Virus record (IMG/VR): IMGVR_UViG_3300029982_000028
Location: 1-44,962 of that record
Strand: one strand, 5' to 3'
Source of the DNA: a virus
DNA: 44,962 nt
Shown here in pieces: positions 37,333 through 43,788 of this stretch; position 1 is the stretch's first letter, and each line of letters starts with the position of its first letter. The notes beneath the pieces are model-generated. The model ran no database searches, had not been told where the DNA came from, and was given only the letters and a program-made list of their open reading frames with translations. The translations under genes and the position numbers were made by a program.

Positions 37333-37679
37333 AGCTCAACCTCATGGCAAAGACGCCAGAAATAAATACGTCCGCCGCGATTGTCTCTATTCGCCTGACC
37401 GCACCGCTCGACGACACCCTGTTTCACCATCTGACACAATAGCGTTGACACAACTCTCATTTTTATGCCCGTGATGCTAACTATTTCCGCAGTTGTGAGT
37501 GGTCCATTTGTGAGCGCGGTCAAGATCGGACCTCGACGATGACGCCTGACAGATACGCCAAGCCTTTTGGCGTGCCTGGAAACTGTAGATTGATCTACGT
37601 TTAGATCACTCGCAATTTGTTTTCCTAGCATCCCTGCGGACAGCATTTTAGGAATATCATCGTAATTCGGATTCATCAT
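37329..37679 (-). CDS. Two-domain HTH regulator-like protein
   Basis: A 116-residue protein. Residues about 10-45 form an HTH of the resolvase/sigma-like type (LSAGMLGKQIASDLNVDQST, VSRHAKRLGV). Residues about 55-110 form a winged helix (PLTTAEIVSITGIKMRVVST, LLCQMVKQGVVERC, GRIYFWRL). The two ATGs at 37679 and 37676 are equally usable; the first overlaps the nuclease stop (ATGA). It is adjacent to GcrA, so a transcriptional role is plausible. The target is unknown. Confidence 0.7.
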   Translation of the reverse strand: MMNPNYDDIPKMLSAGMLGKQIASDLNVDQSTVSRHAKRLGVSVRRHRRGPILTALTNGPLTTAEIVSITGIKMRVVSTLLCQMVKQGVVERCGQANRDNRGGRIYFWRLCHEVEL

Positions 37680-38596
37680 TTGTCTCCGTCAATCCATTCG
37701 TTACCGTATGACATTTTGTAAACAATCTTTTCGCCAGCGCGAACGTCAATTTGTTCGCCTGGAACCAAAGCAGGAATGAACCTATGTTCCTCGCATCCTG
37801 TTTGCTGAGCCTTGTAATCGCGTTGCGTCTTGTTTTTCTCGCACGTCAAGCTTTCGGGATTGACCGTACCATATATACACGTCCGACAATTGACACGCGG
37901 AAAAGCGCCTTCGTGGCAGATCGAAAGCGACGGGCAGTACAGGCACGCAAAAGCCGCCTTGGCGTTCGGATCATCATGCAAACGTGCGGGAGGTTCCGCC
38001 AGATTGGCGATGCGCTCAATCCTAGCCTCTGTCTGCATACAGAAAACAGGATCGTAATGCACCCGCTCAAGGTGGCGTTCGTCGGTGTCTTTGTTGACGC
38101 ACCAATACGCTCCGCGTGTCAGGCTGAGCGCGTGCATGTAAAGTTGCAACTGCGCGTGATGCTCCGGTATAGCCTTGGCGACGCCGTGTTTGACGACCGC
38201 GCGGAATTTTTCGGCTTTCAGGCTTTTGCATTCGACAACATGCTCTGTTTTTGGAGCTTCAACTAAGCCCGTCGCGGTCGCATCGGTACGACCTCGCAGA
38301 AATCCTCCCGCCAACGTGACCTTTTTCTGATAATGTCCGAACGTCACGCCGATGTTGGCGAGATCGTCAAGCAACCGATCTTCCCATTTCAGGCCAGTTG
38401 TCAATCGAGACGCACCGGCTCCGTCAAAAGGATTTGATGGAGCGGCCCAATGAAGTTTGTACCAGATGGCGCGGTCGCATGGGTTTATGGCGTCCGACAT
38501 GGACACGCCCGCGCTATCTCCCAAACTAGCGCCGCGAGCTAAGAATGCGTAGACGGCTTCTACCGTGTGCGGAAATGGCGGCGGGATTTCAGCCAT
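37676..38596 (-). CDS. PD-(D/E)XK exonuclease, Cas4-like with Fe-S-type cysteines
   Basis: A 306-residue protein. Core: FLRGRTDATATGLVEAPKTE and HVVECKSLKAEKFRAVVKHG give the catalytic D...E-x-K; AIPEHHAQLQLYMHALSLTR gives the following Q-x-x-x-Y motif. A cysteine in INPCDRAIWYKLHW plus CLYCPSLSIC near the C-terminus match the iron-sulfur arrangement of Cas4/AddB-like nucleases; further pairs (NCRTCIYG) follow. It probably resects DNA ends for Sak4-type recombination, since SSB, Sak4 and VRR-NUC genes lie just upstream. No cas1/cas2 is nearby, so the Cas4 resemblance concerns fold only. Confidence 0.78.
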   Translation of the reverse strand: MAEIPPPFPHTVEAVYAFLARGASLGDSAGVSMSDAINPCDRAIWYKLHWAAPSNPFDGAGASRLTTGLKWEDRLLDDLANIGVTFGHYQKKVTLAGGFLRGRTDATATGLVEAPKTEHVVECKSLKAEKFRAVVKHGVAKAIPEHHAQLQLYMHALSLTRGAYWCVNKDTDERHLERVHYDPVFCMQTEARIERIANLAEPPARLHDDPNAKAAFACLYCPSLSICHEGAFPRVNCRTCIYGTVNPESLTCEKNKTQRDYKAQQTGCEEHRFIPALVPGEQIDVRAGEKIVYKMSYGNEWIDGDK

Positions 38597-39113
38597 TGGC
38601 GAGCGCCCGCGCGGCTCGTTCTGTTTTCATTGCCGCTTTAGCCAACTGATCGCACTTGCGGTTGACCCAATGACGCCCATTACCAGCCGTGTGTCCGCGA
38701 ACATGGCGTAATGTAATTTTTACGTTTAACATATCACAAATATTACGAATATGTGCAATTGCGGCGCTGACGTTTTGCGTTGGATTTATTTTAGGGATGG
38801 ACAGTGGGGATGAATTTTTATGCGCAGAAATTGTGGCGCATGGCACTAATCTAACAATCCATCCCAAAGCTATAGTTGCGTCTGATTGTATCATGATATC
38901 ACTGATGCCATCGAGCATACCTGATTTAACGGCAACATGAAGGCCATTTGCAATTGCGTACAATTCAGCCTCACCAGAATTGTTAGGTGACGCCTTTAGT
39001 GCGCCAGACCAGCTCTGAGATACTGGCGACGTGTCAGACTTTGCCCAGGCGGCCCAACCGGATGCTCCGGTCTGTCCGCATAGGCTGGCGTCAGTGATAA
39101 TGGTTGCTTTCAC
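38589..39113 (-). CDS. rnhA: Ribonuclease H (type I)
   Basis: A 174-residue enzyme with the four catalytic acids of RNase HI in order: TDASLC (Asp 8), NSGEAELYAI (Glu), MIQSDATIALGWI (Asp) and HWVNRKCDQLAKAAM (Asp), plus HVRGHTAGNG with the conserved His. It removes RNA from RNA:DNA hybrids, for example primers made by the primase at 29104-31305. The gene overlaps the start of the nuclease gene by 8 bp. The length exceeds E. coli RNase HI (155) by a short insertion around residues 92-112 (ISAHKNSSPLSIPKINPTQN). Confidence 0.88.
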   Translation of the reverse strand: MKATIITDASLCGQTGASGWAAWAKSDTSPVSQSWSGALKASPNNSGEAELYAIANGLHVAVKSGMLDGISDIMIQSDATIALGWIVRLVPCATISAHKNSSPLSIPKINPTQNVSAAIAHIRNICDMLNVKITLRHVRGHTAGNGRHWVNRKCDQLAKAAMKTERAARALANG

Positions 39114-39119
39114 TGTATT

Positions 39120-39281
39120 TCAGCCATTGGCTGTTTCTTTGTCCTCTAAGAAAATTTCAACGTGAAGGTTATCAGGGTCAATTTTAACTCTAGCAATACG
39201 TTTGCCGGTTCTCCTTTCTAAGATTTCTAATGCGTCAAAAATATCAGATTCCGCGTCCTCAATGTCGTCTCGTTCACTCAT
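39120..39281 (-). CDS. Small acidic protein
   Basis: A 53-residue protein (MSERDDIEDAESDIFDALEI, then LERRTGKRIARVKIDPDNLH) preceded by GGAGG with 5-6 nt spacing, a strong site. An acidic helix is followed by a beta strand pair. It fills the gap just upstream of the RNase H gene and is clearly a gene despite its size. Function unknown. Confidence 0.6.
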   Translation of the reverse strand: MSERDDIEDAESDIFDALEILERRTGKRIARVKIDPDNLHVEIFLEDKETANG

Positions 39282-39393
39282 CAAAGCCTCCACAGAAACA
39301 AATTAGGCCACTCTCGCAGATGCCACGCGGATTGGTCAGGACTGAAAAGAGCCTTGGCGCGAAACGCACAGAAGTTGACCGATTATCGGGCAT
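39274..39393 (-). CDS. Possible very short ORF
   Basis: A 39-residue frame (MPDNRSTSVRFAPRLFSVLT) that ends 8 bp inside the small acidic gene. No good ribosome-binding site is present. It is only listed because it is the sole frame in a 225-bp gap and its stop overlaps the next start. Confidence 0.2.
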   Translation of the reverse strand: MPDNRSTSVRFAPRLFSVLTNPRGICESGLICFCGGFDE

Positions 39394-39506
39394 CCACACG
39401 TTCGCCGATTCTTTTCGTGAGAAGGAGCTAACGACCCAGATAGGAGGCCGGTCCCCGCAATCTGCCAGTGTTATTTAGATGCGCCACCTCTGGCTGGGCG
39501 ATCCGA
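39282..39506. other. Gap upstream of the small acidic gene, no clear content
   Basis: About 225 bp separate the SSB-like gene stop from the next well-supported gene. Apart from the weak 39-residue frame I see nothing: no symmetrical repeat with a U-run, no consensus promoter. It is one of the longest spaces in an otherwise packed block, so it may hold a promoter or a short gene I cannot recognise. Confidence 0.3.
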
Positions 39507-40055
39507 TCAAAACGGAATATCGTCATCCGCCGATGCCGCCGCACGGCCTGCGGCTGCATTTCGCCCCCACGGACGCGATGCTGCGGGCGCTGACGGCTTT
39601 GCGGGAGTTGCGGCTTGTCTCGGCGCGGGACGACTGGCAGGCGTTTGGGGAACGCTGGAAATCGCCTTGTATGTCTTGACCTCGTTTTTGTCGCCGTAAA
39701 CCTCATCTTTCTTGATGACGACCTTGACCATGAACGGCTTGTAATGAAGGTCCGAGCTTTCTCGCGAGGGCGGCGTATTTGTCGCCAGGAAGATGTCAGC
39801 CAAGGCGCGTTGGGCGATGGCCTGCGCCGTTTCGTTCGTATGCTGGATGCAAAGTTGCACCCACAACTTACGATTTATGAACGCGCCTTCCACTACGTCG
39901 AGCGTCAGCTTGAGCAAGGTTCCGTTACCCGCTTTCGTCGAAGCGATTTCGGAATCCGTGATTTGAACTTGGTAGTTTCCCGCCGGTAACGGATCGCCGT
40001 TGAACTCGGATGCGGGGATGGTTTCGGCGTCAAATACCTCACCTAGATCGGCCAT
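39507..40055 (-). CDS. Phage single-stranded DNA-binding protein (DUF669-like)
   Basis: A 182-residue protein with AAGGAG upstream. Core: LPAGNYQVQITDSEIASTKA, GNGTLLKLTLDVVEGAFINR, KLWVQLCIQHTNETAQAIAQ and 'ALADIF', the DUF669 pattern of phage SSB-like proteins, then KVVIKKDEVYGDKNEVKTYK. The C-terminus is a Pro/Ala/Arg linker ending with the acidic tip ADDDIPF, as in bacterial SSBs where this tail recruits partners. It would coat single-stranded DNA during replication and recombination, next to Sak4. Strong call. Confidence 0.85.
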   Translation of the reverse strand: MADLGEVFDAETIPASEFNGDPLPAGNYQVQITDSEIASTKAGNGTLLKLTLDVVEGAFINRKLWVQLCIQHTNETAQAIAQRALADIFLATNTPPSRESSDLHYKPFMVKVVIKKDEVYGDKNEVKTYKAISSVPQTPASRPAPRQAATPAKPSAPAASRPWGRNAAAGRAAASADDDIPF

Positions 40056-40060
40056 TTTGG

Positions 40061-40267
40061 TTACTCCTTGGATGCGGGTTTTGTTCGCGACGTAAAACGC
40101 TTGACCTTGACGCTATCACCATCAAGATCAAATATCGGATCATCAGGGGGTCGTGAGCCTTTTCCGCACGCGACCCATTCCTCGATATAATCTTTTAGAT
40201 CGCTGATGCTGGCTCCATGTGGCCGATCTAAACTGACGACAAATTCAATTAAATTGTTTTTGGGCAT
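40061..40267 (-). CDS. Small hypothetical protein between SSB and Sak4
   Basis: A 68-residue protein (MPKNNLIEFVVSLDRPHGAS, then ISDLKDYIEEWVACGKGSRP) preceded by AAGGA 9 nt upstream. A beta strand and helix followed by DDPIFDLDGDSVKVKRF. The gene is flanked by recombination genes and may be an accessory factor. No domain recognised. Confidence 0.6.
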   Translation of the reverse strand: MPKNNLIEFVVSLDRPHGASISDLKDYIEEWVACGKGSRPPDDPIFDLDGDSVKVKRFTSRTKPASKE

Positions 40268-40272
40268 TCGGG

Positions 40273-41082
40273 TTAATCCTTAGAGTTGGGAACAACGATA
40301 GCAGGCAGATAAGGCGCGAGCGCCGCATAGCCCTCACCACGCTTGAACATGATTTTCTCAGGCATGTTGTATCGATTTTTCGCCACGAAGCTTGGGCGCT
40401 GTTCGGTATAAATCCACCGCGTACCGCCGCCGACGCCCTTAGTTTCTTTCTTAATGTATGTTGTTCCTTGAAGCTTCACCGCCTTAGCATCTTCAACCTT
40501 AATGCTGGCCTCTTGATTGACAAAGAAGATAGCATCCATTTCATCTTGAAACAAGCCGAGTGCTCTCTTGTGCAATCGAATATCGTAACGACTATACGAT
40601 GATGTCTGCGGATCGTCGAAGCGTTCAATCGTCGAATGGGCTATATGGATAGTTGTCATGCCGCGTTCGTGTCGAAGTTTGGCGCATGTCGATAGATAAT
40701 CCATCCATAGGCTATCTGCCGCGACATAGCTTTTCCCAAAACCGGGAGTTTCCATATTCTCCCATTTGTTTTCTTCGCATGTATATCGCCAGACGAGCTT
40801 TTCCATCTTGTCGATACTATCAATCACAACCGTCTTGAAATCGTGCGGCTCGTAAAGAAGCGCGTCAAGCGCCTGCATCACTTCGACAAAAGACGTAATT
40901 GGCTCATCGCCAAAGCTGGTCAACTCAAGATCGCCTGACGTTCCGTCTTCCGTCTGAATGAACACCGTATCCGGAAACTCGGCTCCTAAAGTTGTTTTGC
41001 CAAGCCCAGGAGGGCCGTAGATTAGGACGCGCGCGGGCTTGTTCGCCGTGACGCGCCGCAAGGTTGATAGACTGACAGCCAT
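40273..41082 (-). CDS. Sak4-like ATPase (phage single-strand annealing/recombination protein)
   Basis: A 269-residue RecA-fold ATPase. Walker A YGPPGLGKTTLGAE (about 22-35), Walker B KTVVIDSIDKMEKL (near 83), a sensor-like MTTIHIAHSTIERFDD region near 140 and a C-terminal FVAKNRYNMPEKIMFK. The pattern matches the AAA_24 / Sak4 family of phage single-strand annealing proteins, which act with a phage SSB, encoded two genes away. It would promote strand annealing during replication and repair of phage DNA. AAGAGG precedes the ATG. Confidence 0.8.
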   Translation of the reverse strand: MAVSLSTLRRVTANKPARVLIYGPPGLGKTTLGAEFPDTVFIQTEDGTSGDLELTSFGDEPITSFVEVMQALDALLYEPHDFKTVVIDSIDKMEKLVWRYTCEENKWENMETPGFGKSYVAADSLWMDYLSTCAKLRHERGMTTIHIAHSTIERFDDPQTSSYSRYDIRLHKRALGLFQDEMDAIFFVNQEASIKVEDAKAVKLQGTTYIKKETKGVGGGTRWIYTEQRPSFVAKNRYNMPEKIMFKRGEGYAALAPYLPAIVVPNSKD

Positions 41083-41094
41083 CTGATTTGCCTC

Positions 41095-41451
41095 TTAGGA
41101 GAATTTAACAGTCGGATCGATCACGCCGCGATTTTGCAGCAATCGAACAGCTTCGATAGTAGAATATTCAACCATTGTAGCCATTCCGTTATGAGCTAGA
41201 CGCGGTATCAATTCCTTCTGCGCTTTTGAAAGCCGCCCATCTGGACGCTTCAATTCAAGAAAAAATGACTTGCCCAACGCCCCGCAAAAGAAATCGGGAA
41301 CGCCAGGAATACCGCCCATTTCCTTGAACCTAACGCGCTCTTTTGGACCTCGTATCGCTTCGTTCGCGATATGAAACATCACGGTATCGGGCATTTTATA
41401 GGCTTCGTAGATCGCCCATACCCGCTTATGAATGTCGTCTTCGTAGATCAT
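41095..41451 (-). CDS. VRR-NUC nuclease
   Basis: A 118-residue minimal nuclease. It contains MGGIPGVPDFFCGALGKSFF, then LELKRPDGRLSKAQKELIPR and VEYSTIEAVRLLQ, the VRR-NUC pattern with catalytic Asp (VPDF) and Glu-x-Lys (LELKRP). The family includes the nuclease domain of FAN1 and stand-alone phage resolvase-like enzymes that cut branched DNA. It overlaps the upstream gene by 4 bp (ATGA). A Holliday-junction or branch-cutting role fits the recombination module. The exact substrate is inference. Confidence 0.85.
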   Translation of the reverse strand: MIYEDDIHKRVWAIYEAYKMPDTVMFHIANEAIRGPKERVRFKEMGGIPGVPDFFCGALGKSFFLELKRPDGRLSKAQKELIPRLAHNGMATMVEYSTIEAVRLLQNRGVIDPTVKFS

Positions 41452-41807
41452 TGGTCTAGGCTTTCTTCGCCAGCCAGATAATCAGCCGCGCGAACAAGTA
41501 GACGGCCCAATGGCGTCTTTGGCGAGACTTCGGCACGCTCTTGTTTGTATAAACTGCGTTGCCTATCATCATATGCGGCCCCCAATGTAGCATAGTGTTC
41601 CACACTAATTGATTTTGGTATTCTATAACGAAGGTTCCACAAAACGCTACGCGGAATTTTTATCTTCGACGCGACGCGGCTCATAGCCTGTCCATAATCT
41701 CCAGGGAAACGACTTTCGGCGCGCGTCAATGCGTGAGCCCATTCTCGCGCTTCATTGACATACGCACCGGCCGCCATTTTTCCACTCAGCAAGTCGAGTT
41801 TGACCAT
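41448..41807 (-). CDS. Conserved phage DNA-binding-like protein
   Basis: A 119-residue protein from the ATG at 41807 with AAAGG about 9 nt upstream. It contains REWAHALTRAESRFPGDYGQ then AMSRVASKIKIPRSVLWNLR, an HTH-like pair of helices ending with YRIPKSISVEHYATLGAAYD, and a basic C-terminus. Similar short proteins are found in alphaproteobacterial phages and prophages near early genes. It may be an early regulator. The VRR-NUC gene is coupled downstream. Confidence 0.6.
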   Translation of the reverse strand: MVKLDLLSGKMAAGAYVNEAREWAHALTRAESRFPGDYGQAMSRVASKIKIPRSVLWNLRYRIPKSISVEHYATLGAAYDDRQRSLYKQERAEVSPKTPLGRLLVRAADYLAGEESLDQ

Positions 41808-41851
41808 TTGCAAAGACCTTTCGAGTACGTTTGCCCCGACCGAAAGGAGAA

Positions 41852-41879
41852 CTTATGAGCTTGAACTCTTTTCACTCAA
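41852..41879 (-). promoter_or_regulatory. Candidate promoter for the replication block
   Basis: On the minus strand TTGAGT (41879 to 41874) and CATAAG (41857 to 41852) are separated by 16 nt; each matches the sigma70 consensus in at least four of six positions. Transcription would start about 40 nt before the ATG at 41807 and read through the whole replication block. It overlaps both short ORFs proposed in this interval. Confidence 0.4.
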
Positions 41880-42046
41880 ACCCGATCCCGTGGCGCGCTC
41901 TTTCCCGCGCGATGATGTGCCGAGAGCGAAAGATTGCTCGATCTAGTCGGCGCTCGAAATCTAGCCCACGCGATGACGAACACGACATCGATCAGCAAGC
42001 AAACGCACAATCCAATCAGAACGTAATGCATAGTCGTCACTCCTAA
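41855..42046 (+). CDS. Possible basic small protein (antisense alternative)
   Basis: A 63-residue frame beginning MSLNSFHSNPIPWRALSRAM with AAAGGAG and 6 nt spacing before the ATG. It is Ser/Arg-rich in the middle (RKIARSSRRSKSS) and Asp/Asn/Gln-rich at the end. The ribosome-binding site is excellent but the composition is that of a shadow frame, and the gene would be isolated between minus-strand genes. Listed as the alternative to the opposing frame. Confidence 0.25.
   Translation: MSLNSFHSNPIPWRALSRAMMCRERKIARSSRRSKSSPRDDEHDIDQQANAQSNQNVMHSRHS
41876..42031 (-). CDS. Possible small membrane protein (antisense alternative exists)
   Basis: A 51-residue frame with AGGAG 8 nt before its ATG. 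The N-terminus (MHYVLIGLCVCLLIDVVFVI, then AWARFRAP) is a clean transmembrane helix followed by positive charges, as in many phage small membrane proteins. It has the same direction as the replication block. However, it begins about 20 nt after a terminator-like hairpin, and the opposite strand carries a frame with an equally good start. Only one of the two is likely real; this one is preferred. Confidence 0.42.
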   Translation of the reverse strand: MHYVLIGLCVCLLIDVVFVIAWARFRAPTRSSNLSLSAHHRAGKSAPRDRV

Positions 42047-42085
42047 GTTGGAGAAAAGTTGGCGCGATCTTTCAACCGCGCCAAC
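42047..42085 (-). terminator. Rho-independent terminator of the repressor gene
   Basis: A perfect 9-bp stem (GTTGGCGCG / CGCGCCAAC at 42058-42066 and 42077-42085) with a 10-nt loop, followed on the minus strand by TTTTC. It is about 20 nt after the stop of the Cro/CI-like gene. On the plus strand it is not followed by a T-run, so it is oriented for minus-strand transcripts. Confidence 0.7.
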
Positions 42086-42106
42086 AAGTCATAGGGAGGA
42101 AACGCC

Positions 42107-42343
42107 CTATACCAGGGCCTTCGGCAAGGCTATTGCCGAAGCTTCTGTGTCGGTCGCTAGACCGGCGAAATCGTTAGGCATGACACTTCCGGCAGTGGCC
42201 TCCGCGATGCGGCGCATAAGACCAGGCGAAGGCCACTGCTTCCCCAACTTGATTTTATTGACCGTCGCTTGCGAGCATCCGAACAGGATTGCCGCTTGCG
42301 CTTCGGTCAATTCGGCTTGCGCCATATAGTCGGATAGTTTCAT
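42107..42343 (-). CDS. Cro/CI-like XRE-family regulator
   Basis: A 78-residue protein from the ATG at 42343 (MKLSDYMAQAELTEAQAAIL). The HTH is ELTEAQAAILFGCSQATVNK, then IKLGKQWPSPGLMRRIAEAT, a classical Cro/CI-type helix-turn-helix with GCSQATVNKI as the recognition part. The rest is short, with no peptidase or dimerisation domain, as in Cro or small repressors. There is no good ribosome-binding site, and the promoter lies so close that the mRNA would be leaderless (see promoter). It separates the replication block from the early plus-strand genes, so it is the likely genetic-switch protein. Confidence 0.78.
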   Translation of the reverse strand: MKLSDYMAQAELTEAQAAILFGCSQATVNKIKLGKQWPSPGLMRRIAEATAGSVMPNDFAGLATDTEASAIALPKALV

Positions 42344-42350
42344 GGCGCGA

Positions 42351-42379
42351 ATGATCCGACAAACTAAAATTCGTGTCAA
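42351..42379 (-). promoter_or_regulatory. Promoter of the Cro/CI-like gene
   Basis: TTGACA (42379 to 42374), a perfect -35, and GATCAT (42356 to 42351, four of six) with 17 nt spacing. Expected transcription start is about one base before the ATG at 42343, giving a leaderless message, as for lambda cI from PRM. Confidence 0.55.
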
Positions 42380-42423
42380 TGATTATTTTCGTTTTGGACG
42401 CAAAAAAATATTCGGAAAGCCTA

Positions 42424-42452
42424 TTGACGGGAATAATTCGCCGTGAGAATAT
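42424..42452 (+). promoter_or_regulatory. Candidate promoter of the right early operon
   Basis: TTGACG (42424-42429) and GAATAT (42447-42452) with 17 nt spacing; the -35 matches five of six positions and the -10 three of six. The predicted start is about 22 nt before the first ATG (42481). It is divergent from the repressor promoter, with about 45 nt between their -35 elements, a good place for operators. Confidence 0.4.
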
Positions 42453-42480
42453 GCATCTATCGAAAGCGATGGAGGCGAAG

Positions 42481-42672
42481 ATGGAAAAGAAAATTGCCGC
42501 TCTGAAAGCCGCTTACGCAGCCAAGAATGGCGCGAAGCTCCGCAGGGCCGCCGAGGCGGTTGTCGCTCACGACCGCAAGCATCCTTTCGCTTCTCTCTGC
42601 GGTGGCATCGAGGCTTGCGAGACAGTCCGTCTCGCCAAGCGGATTGTCGAAGCTCCCGCACTCCCGTTCTGA
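42481..42672 (+). CDS. Small basic protein, first gene of the right early operon
   Basis: A 63-residue protein from the ATG at 42481, which has GGAGG six nt upstream; earlier in-frame ATGs lack such a site. It is a basic helix (EKKIAALKAAYAAKNGAKLR, then RAAEAVVAHDRKHPFASLCG) followed by an 'ETVRLAKRIVEAPAL' helix. No family recognised. Small, basic early proteins often bind host or viral factors, but nothing specific can be said. Confidence 0.6.
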   Translation: MEKKIAALKAAYAAKNGAKLRRAAEAVVAHDRKHPFASLCGGIEACETVRLAKRIVEAPALPF

Positions 42673-42682
42673 GGATACGGCC

Positions 42683-42811
42683 ATGACCAAGTTCCGTTGC
42701 TACCGCGCCTCATCAGACGAAACCCGCATTTTCGACACCCGCGACGAGGCTTTGCGCTTCTGCCTTCGCGAAGGTGACTTGAACCGCCTCTGGACGCTGG
42801 AGGTGATCTGA
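42683..42811 (+). CDS. 42-residue protein with the 'EA-RF-REGD-LW' module
   Basis: A 42-residue protein with GAGG 8 nt upstream. It reads KFRCYRASSDETRIFDTRDE, then ALRFCLREGDLNRLWTLEVI. The second half matches residues 154-178 of the Gly/Pro-rich late protein (15881-16795) at R-x-F, EA-x-RF, REGD-x-N and LW. The whole protein is thus one small module, apparently used both alone and as a domain. The function is unknown. A beta-hairpin plus helix fold is plausible from the pattern. Confidence 0.65.
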   Translation: MTKFRCYRASSDETRIFDTRDEALRFCLREGDLNRLWTLEVI

Positions 42812-42813
42812 TC

Positions 42814-43050
42814 ATGCCAATGAGCGCCCCCACATTCTGCCAGACGTGCGGCGCGCGGGATGACGCGACAGAGCGCGGGCTTTCATATGACCACATAGCG
42901 GTCATGAACGCCCTAGAAATGTTCGTTACTCAGTGGAACGCATTCGGGCCAAATTCTGAGGCAGGCGACGCTTTCAAGAAAGTTAGAGCCGCCGCCGTGA
43001 AAGCTCTTGGAACAGACGCCCCGAAATACAGGGCCGATCTTTTCAAATGA
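42814..43050 (+). CDS. Small protein with a CxxCGARDDATERGL motif (copy 1)
   Basis: A 78-residue protein, starting 2 nt after its upstream neighbour. Residues 9-24 (CQTCGARDDATERGLS) are nearly identical to the second copy at 43519-43788. The two cysteines resemble half of a zinc ribbon; a second pair is absent, so a dimer or an unpaired site is needed if zinc is bound. The rest is helical (HIAVMNALEMFVTQW, AFKKVRAAAVKALG). Function unknown. Confidence 0.65.
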   Translation: MPMSAPTFCQTCGARDDATERGLSYDHIAVMNALEMFVTQWNAFGPNSEAGDAFKKVRAAAVKALGTDAPKYRADLFK

Positions 43051-43092
43051 TCCAACTAGGCGCGGTTTGCGCGCCACAACACCGGGGATGAC

Positions 43093-43299
43093 ATGGAAGA
43101 CGACTACGGACCGATCCGGGGCGCTCGCGATGTTTGGGCCTTCACGGAACACACGCCCCGCGACCGCGCCATCTGCCGCAAAGACACCACTACCGACGCC
43201 GATATTCAGCGGATTATGGCGCGGCGGACGCCGACCCTGCCGCTTTCCGCCGAAGTCCGCGCCGCAGCCCGCGCGCGCGCCGATCAACTCCCGCATTGA
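43093..43299 (+). CDS. Small hypothetical protein
   Basis: A 68-residue protein (MEDDYGPIRGARDVWAFTEH, then TPRDRAICRKDTTTDADIQR), with GGGG upstream and a basic, Ala/Arg-rich helix at the end. No known domain. It is part of the packed early operon. Confidence 0.5.
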   Translation: MEDDYGPIRGARDVWAFTEHTPRDRAICRKDTTTDADIQRIMARRTPTLPLSAEVRAAARARADQLPH

Positions 43300-43309
43300 G
43301 GATCATGCC

Positions 43310-43513
43310 ATGTACGATAATCTCACTCCCGATACGGTCGCCGACCTTGTGGCGACGCTGCGCTATCTGCGCCGCCAGTACGAAATCAACGGGCGACTTG
43401 ACGGACTGAATATGCGGCACGTCGAGAAGTCTCTGGCGCGCGTGGAAATTGAGGTGATGGTTCAGCGCGCGTTCGCCCATGCCGCGCGCATCGCGATCCC
43501 GGCTACGGAGTAA
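43310..43513 (+). CDS. Small helical hypothetical protein
   Basis: A 67-residue protein from the ATG at 43310 with GAGG 8 nt upstream. It is helical (TPDTVADLVATLRYLRRQYE, then GLNMRHVEKSLARVEIEVMV). No family recognised. A frame starting upstream at 43007 overlaps two other genes and is not used. Confidence 0.6.
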   Translation: MYDNLTPDTVADLVATLRYLRRQYEINGRLDGLNMRHVEKSLARVEIEVMVQRAFAHAARIAIPATE

Positions 43514-43518
43514 TCGGC

Positions 43519-43788
43519 ATGAGCGAGCAATACACCTACTGCCCGACATGCGGAGCGCGTGATGACGCGACAGAGCGCGGGCTGGCGTTTGATGTTGTTG
43601 CTTTGCAGGAACGCGAACTGCGGTATTTCCGCGCTCTCACTGAGATCACCGCGTTTGCTCCACTAACCAAGCCGGAAGATTTCGGGAACACCGGCAACTG
43701 CGACGACGCTGCCTACTACGCCAGATACAGCGCCTATTACCACTGCGGACAGGTTGCGAAGATTGCGCTTACGGGAGAACAGACATGA
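43519..43788 (+). CDS. Small protein with a CxxCGARDDATERGL motif (copy 2)
   Basis: An 89-residue protein (MSEQYTYCPTCGARDDATER), a diverged duplicate of the 42814-43050 protein: the CxTCGARDDATERGL box is conserved, but the remainder is Tyr/Asp-rich and different (DDAAYYARYSAYYHCGQVAK). The duplication of only the first 20 residues suggests either a small functional tag or recombination at a short repeat. Function unknown. It overlaps the next gene by 4 bp. Confidence 0.65.
   Translation: MSEQYTYCPTCGARDDATERGLAFDVVALQERELRYFRALTEITAFAPLTKPEDFGNTGNCDDAAYYARYSAYYHCGQVAKIALTGEQT

Noticed and set aside
37676-38596. Cas4 of a CRISPR adaptation module
   Set aside because: No cas1, cas2 or array in the window; phage nucleases of this fold act in recombination.
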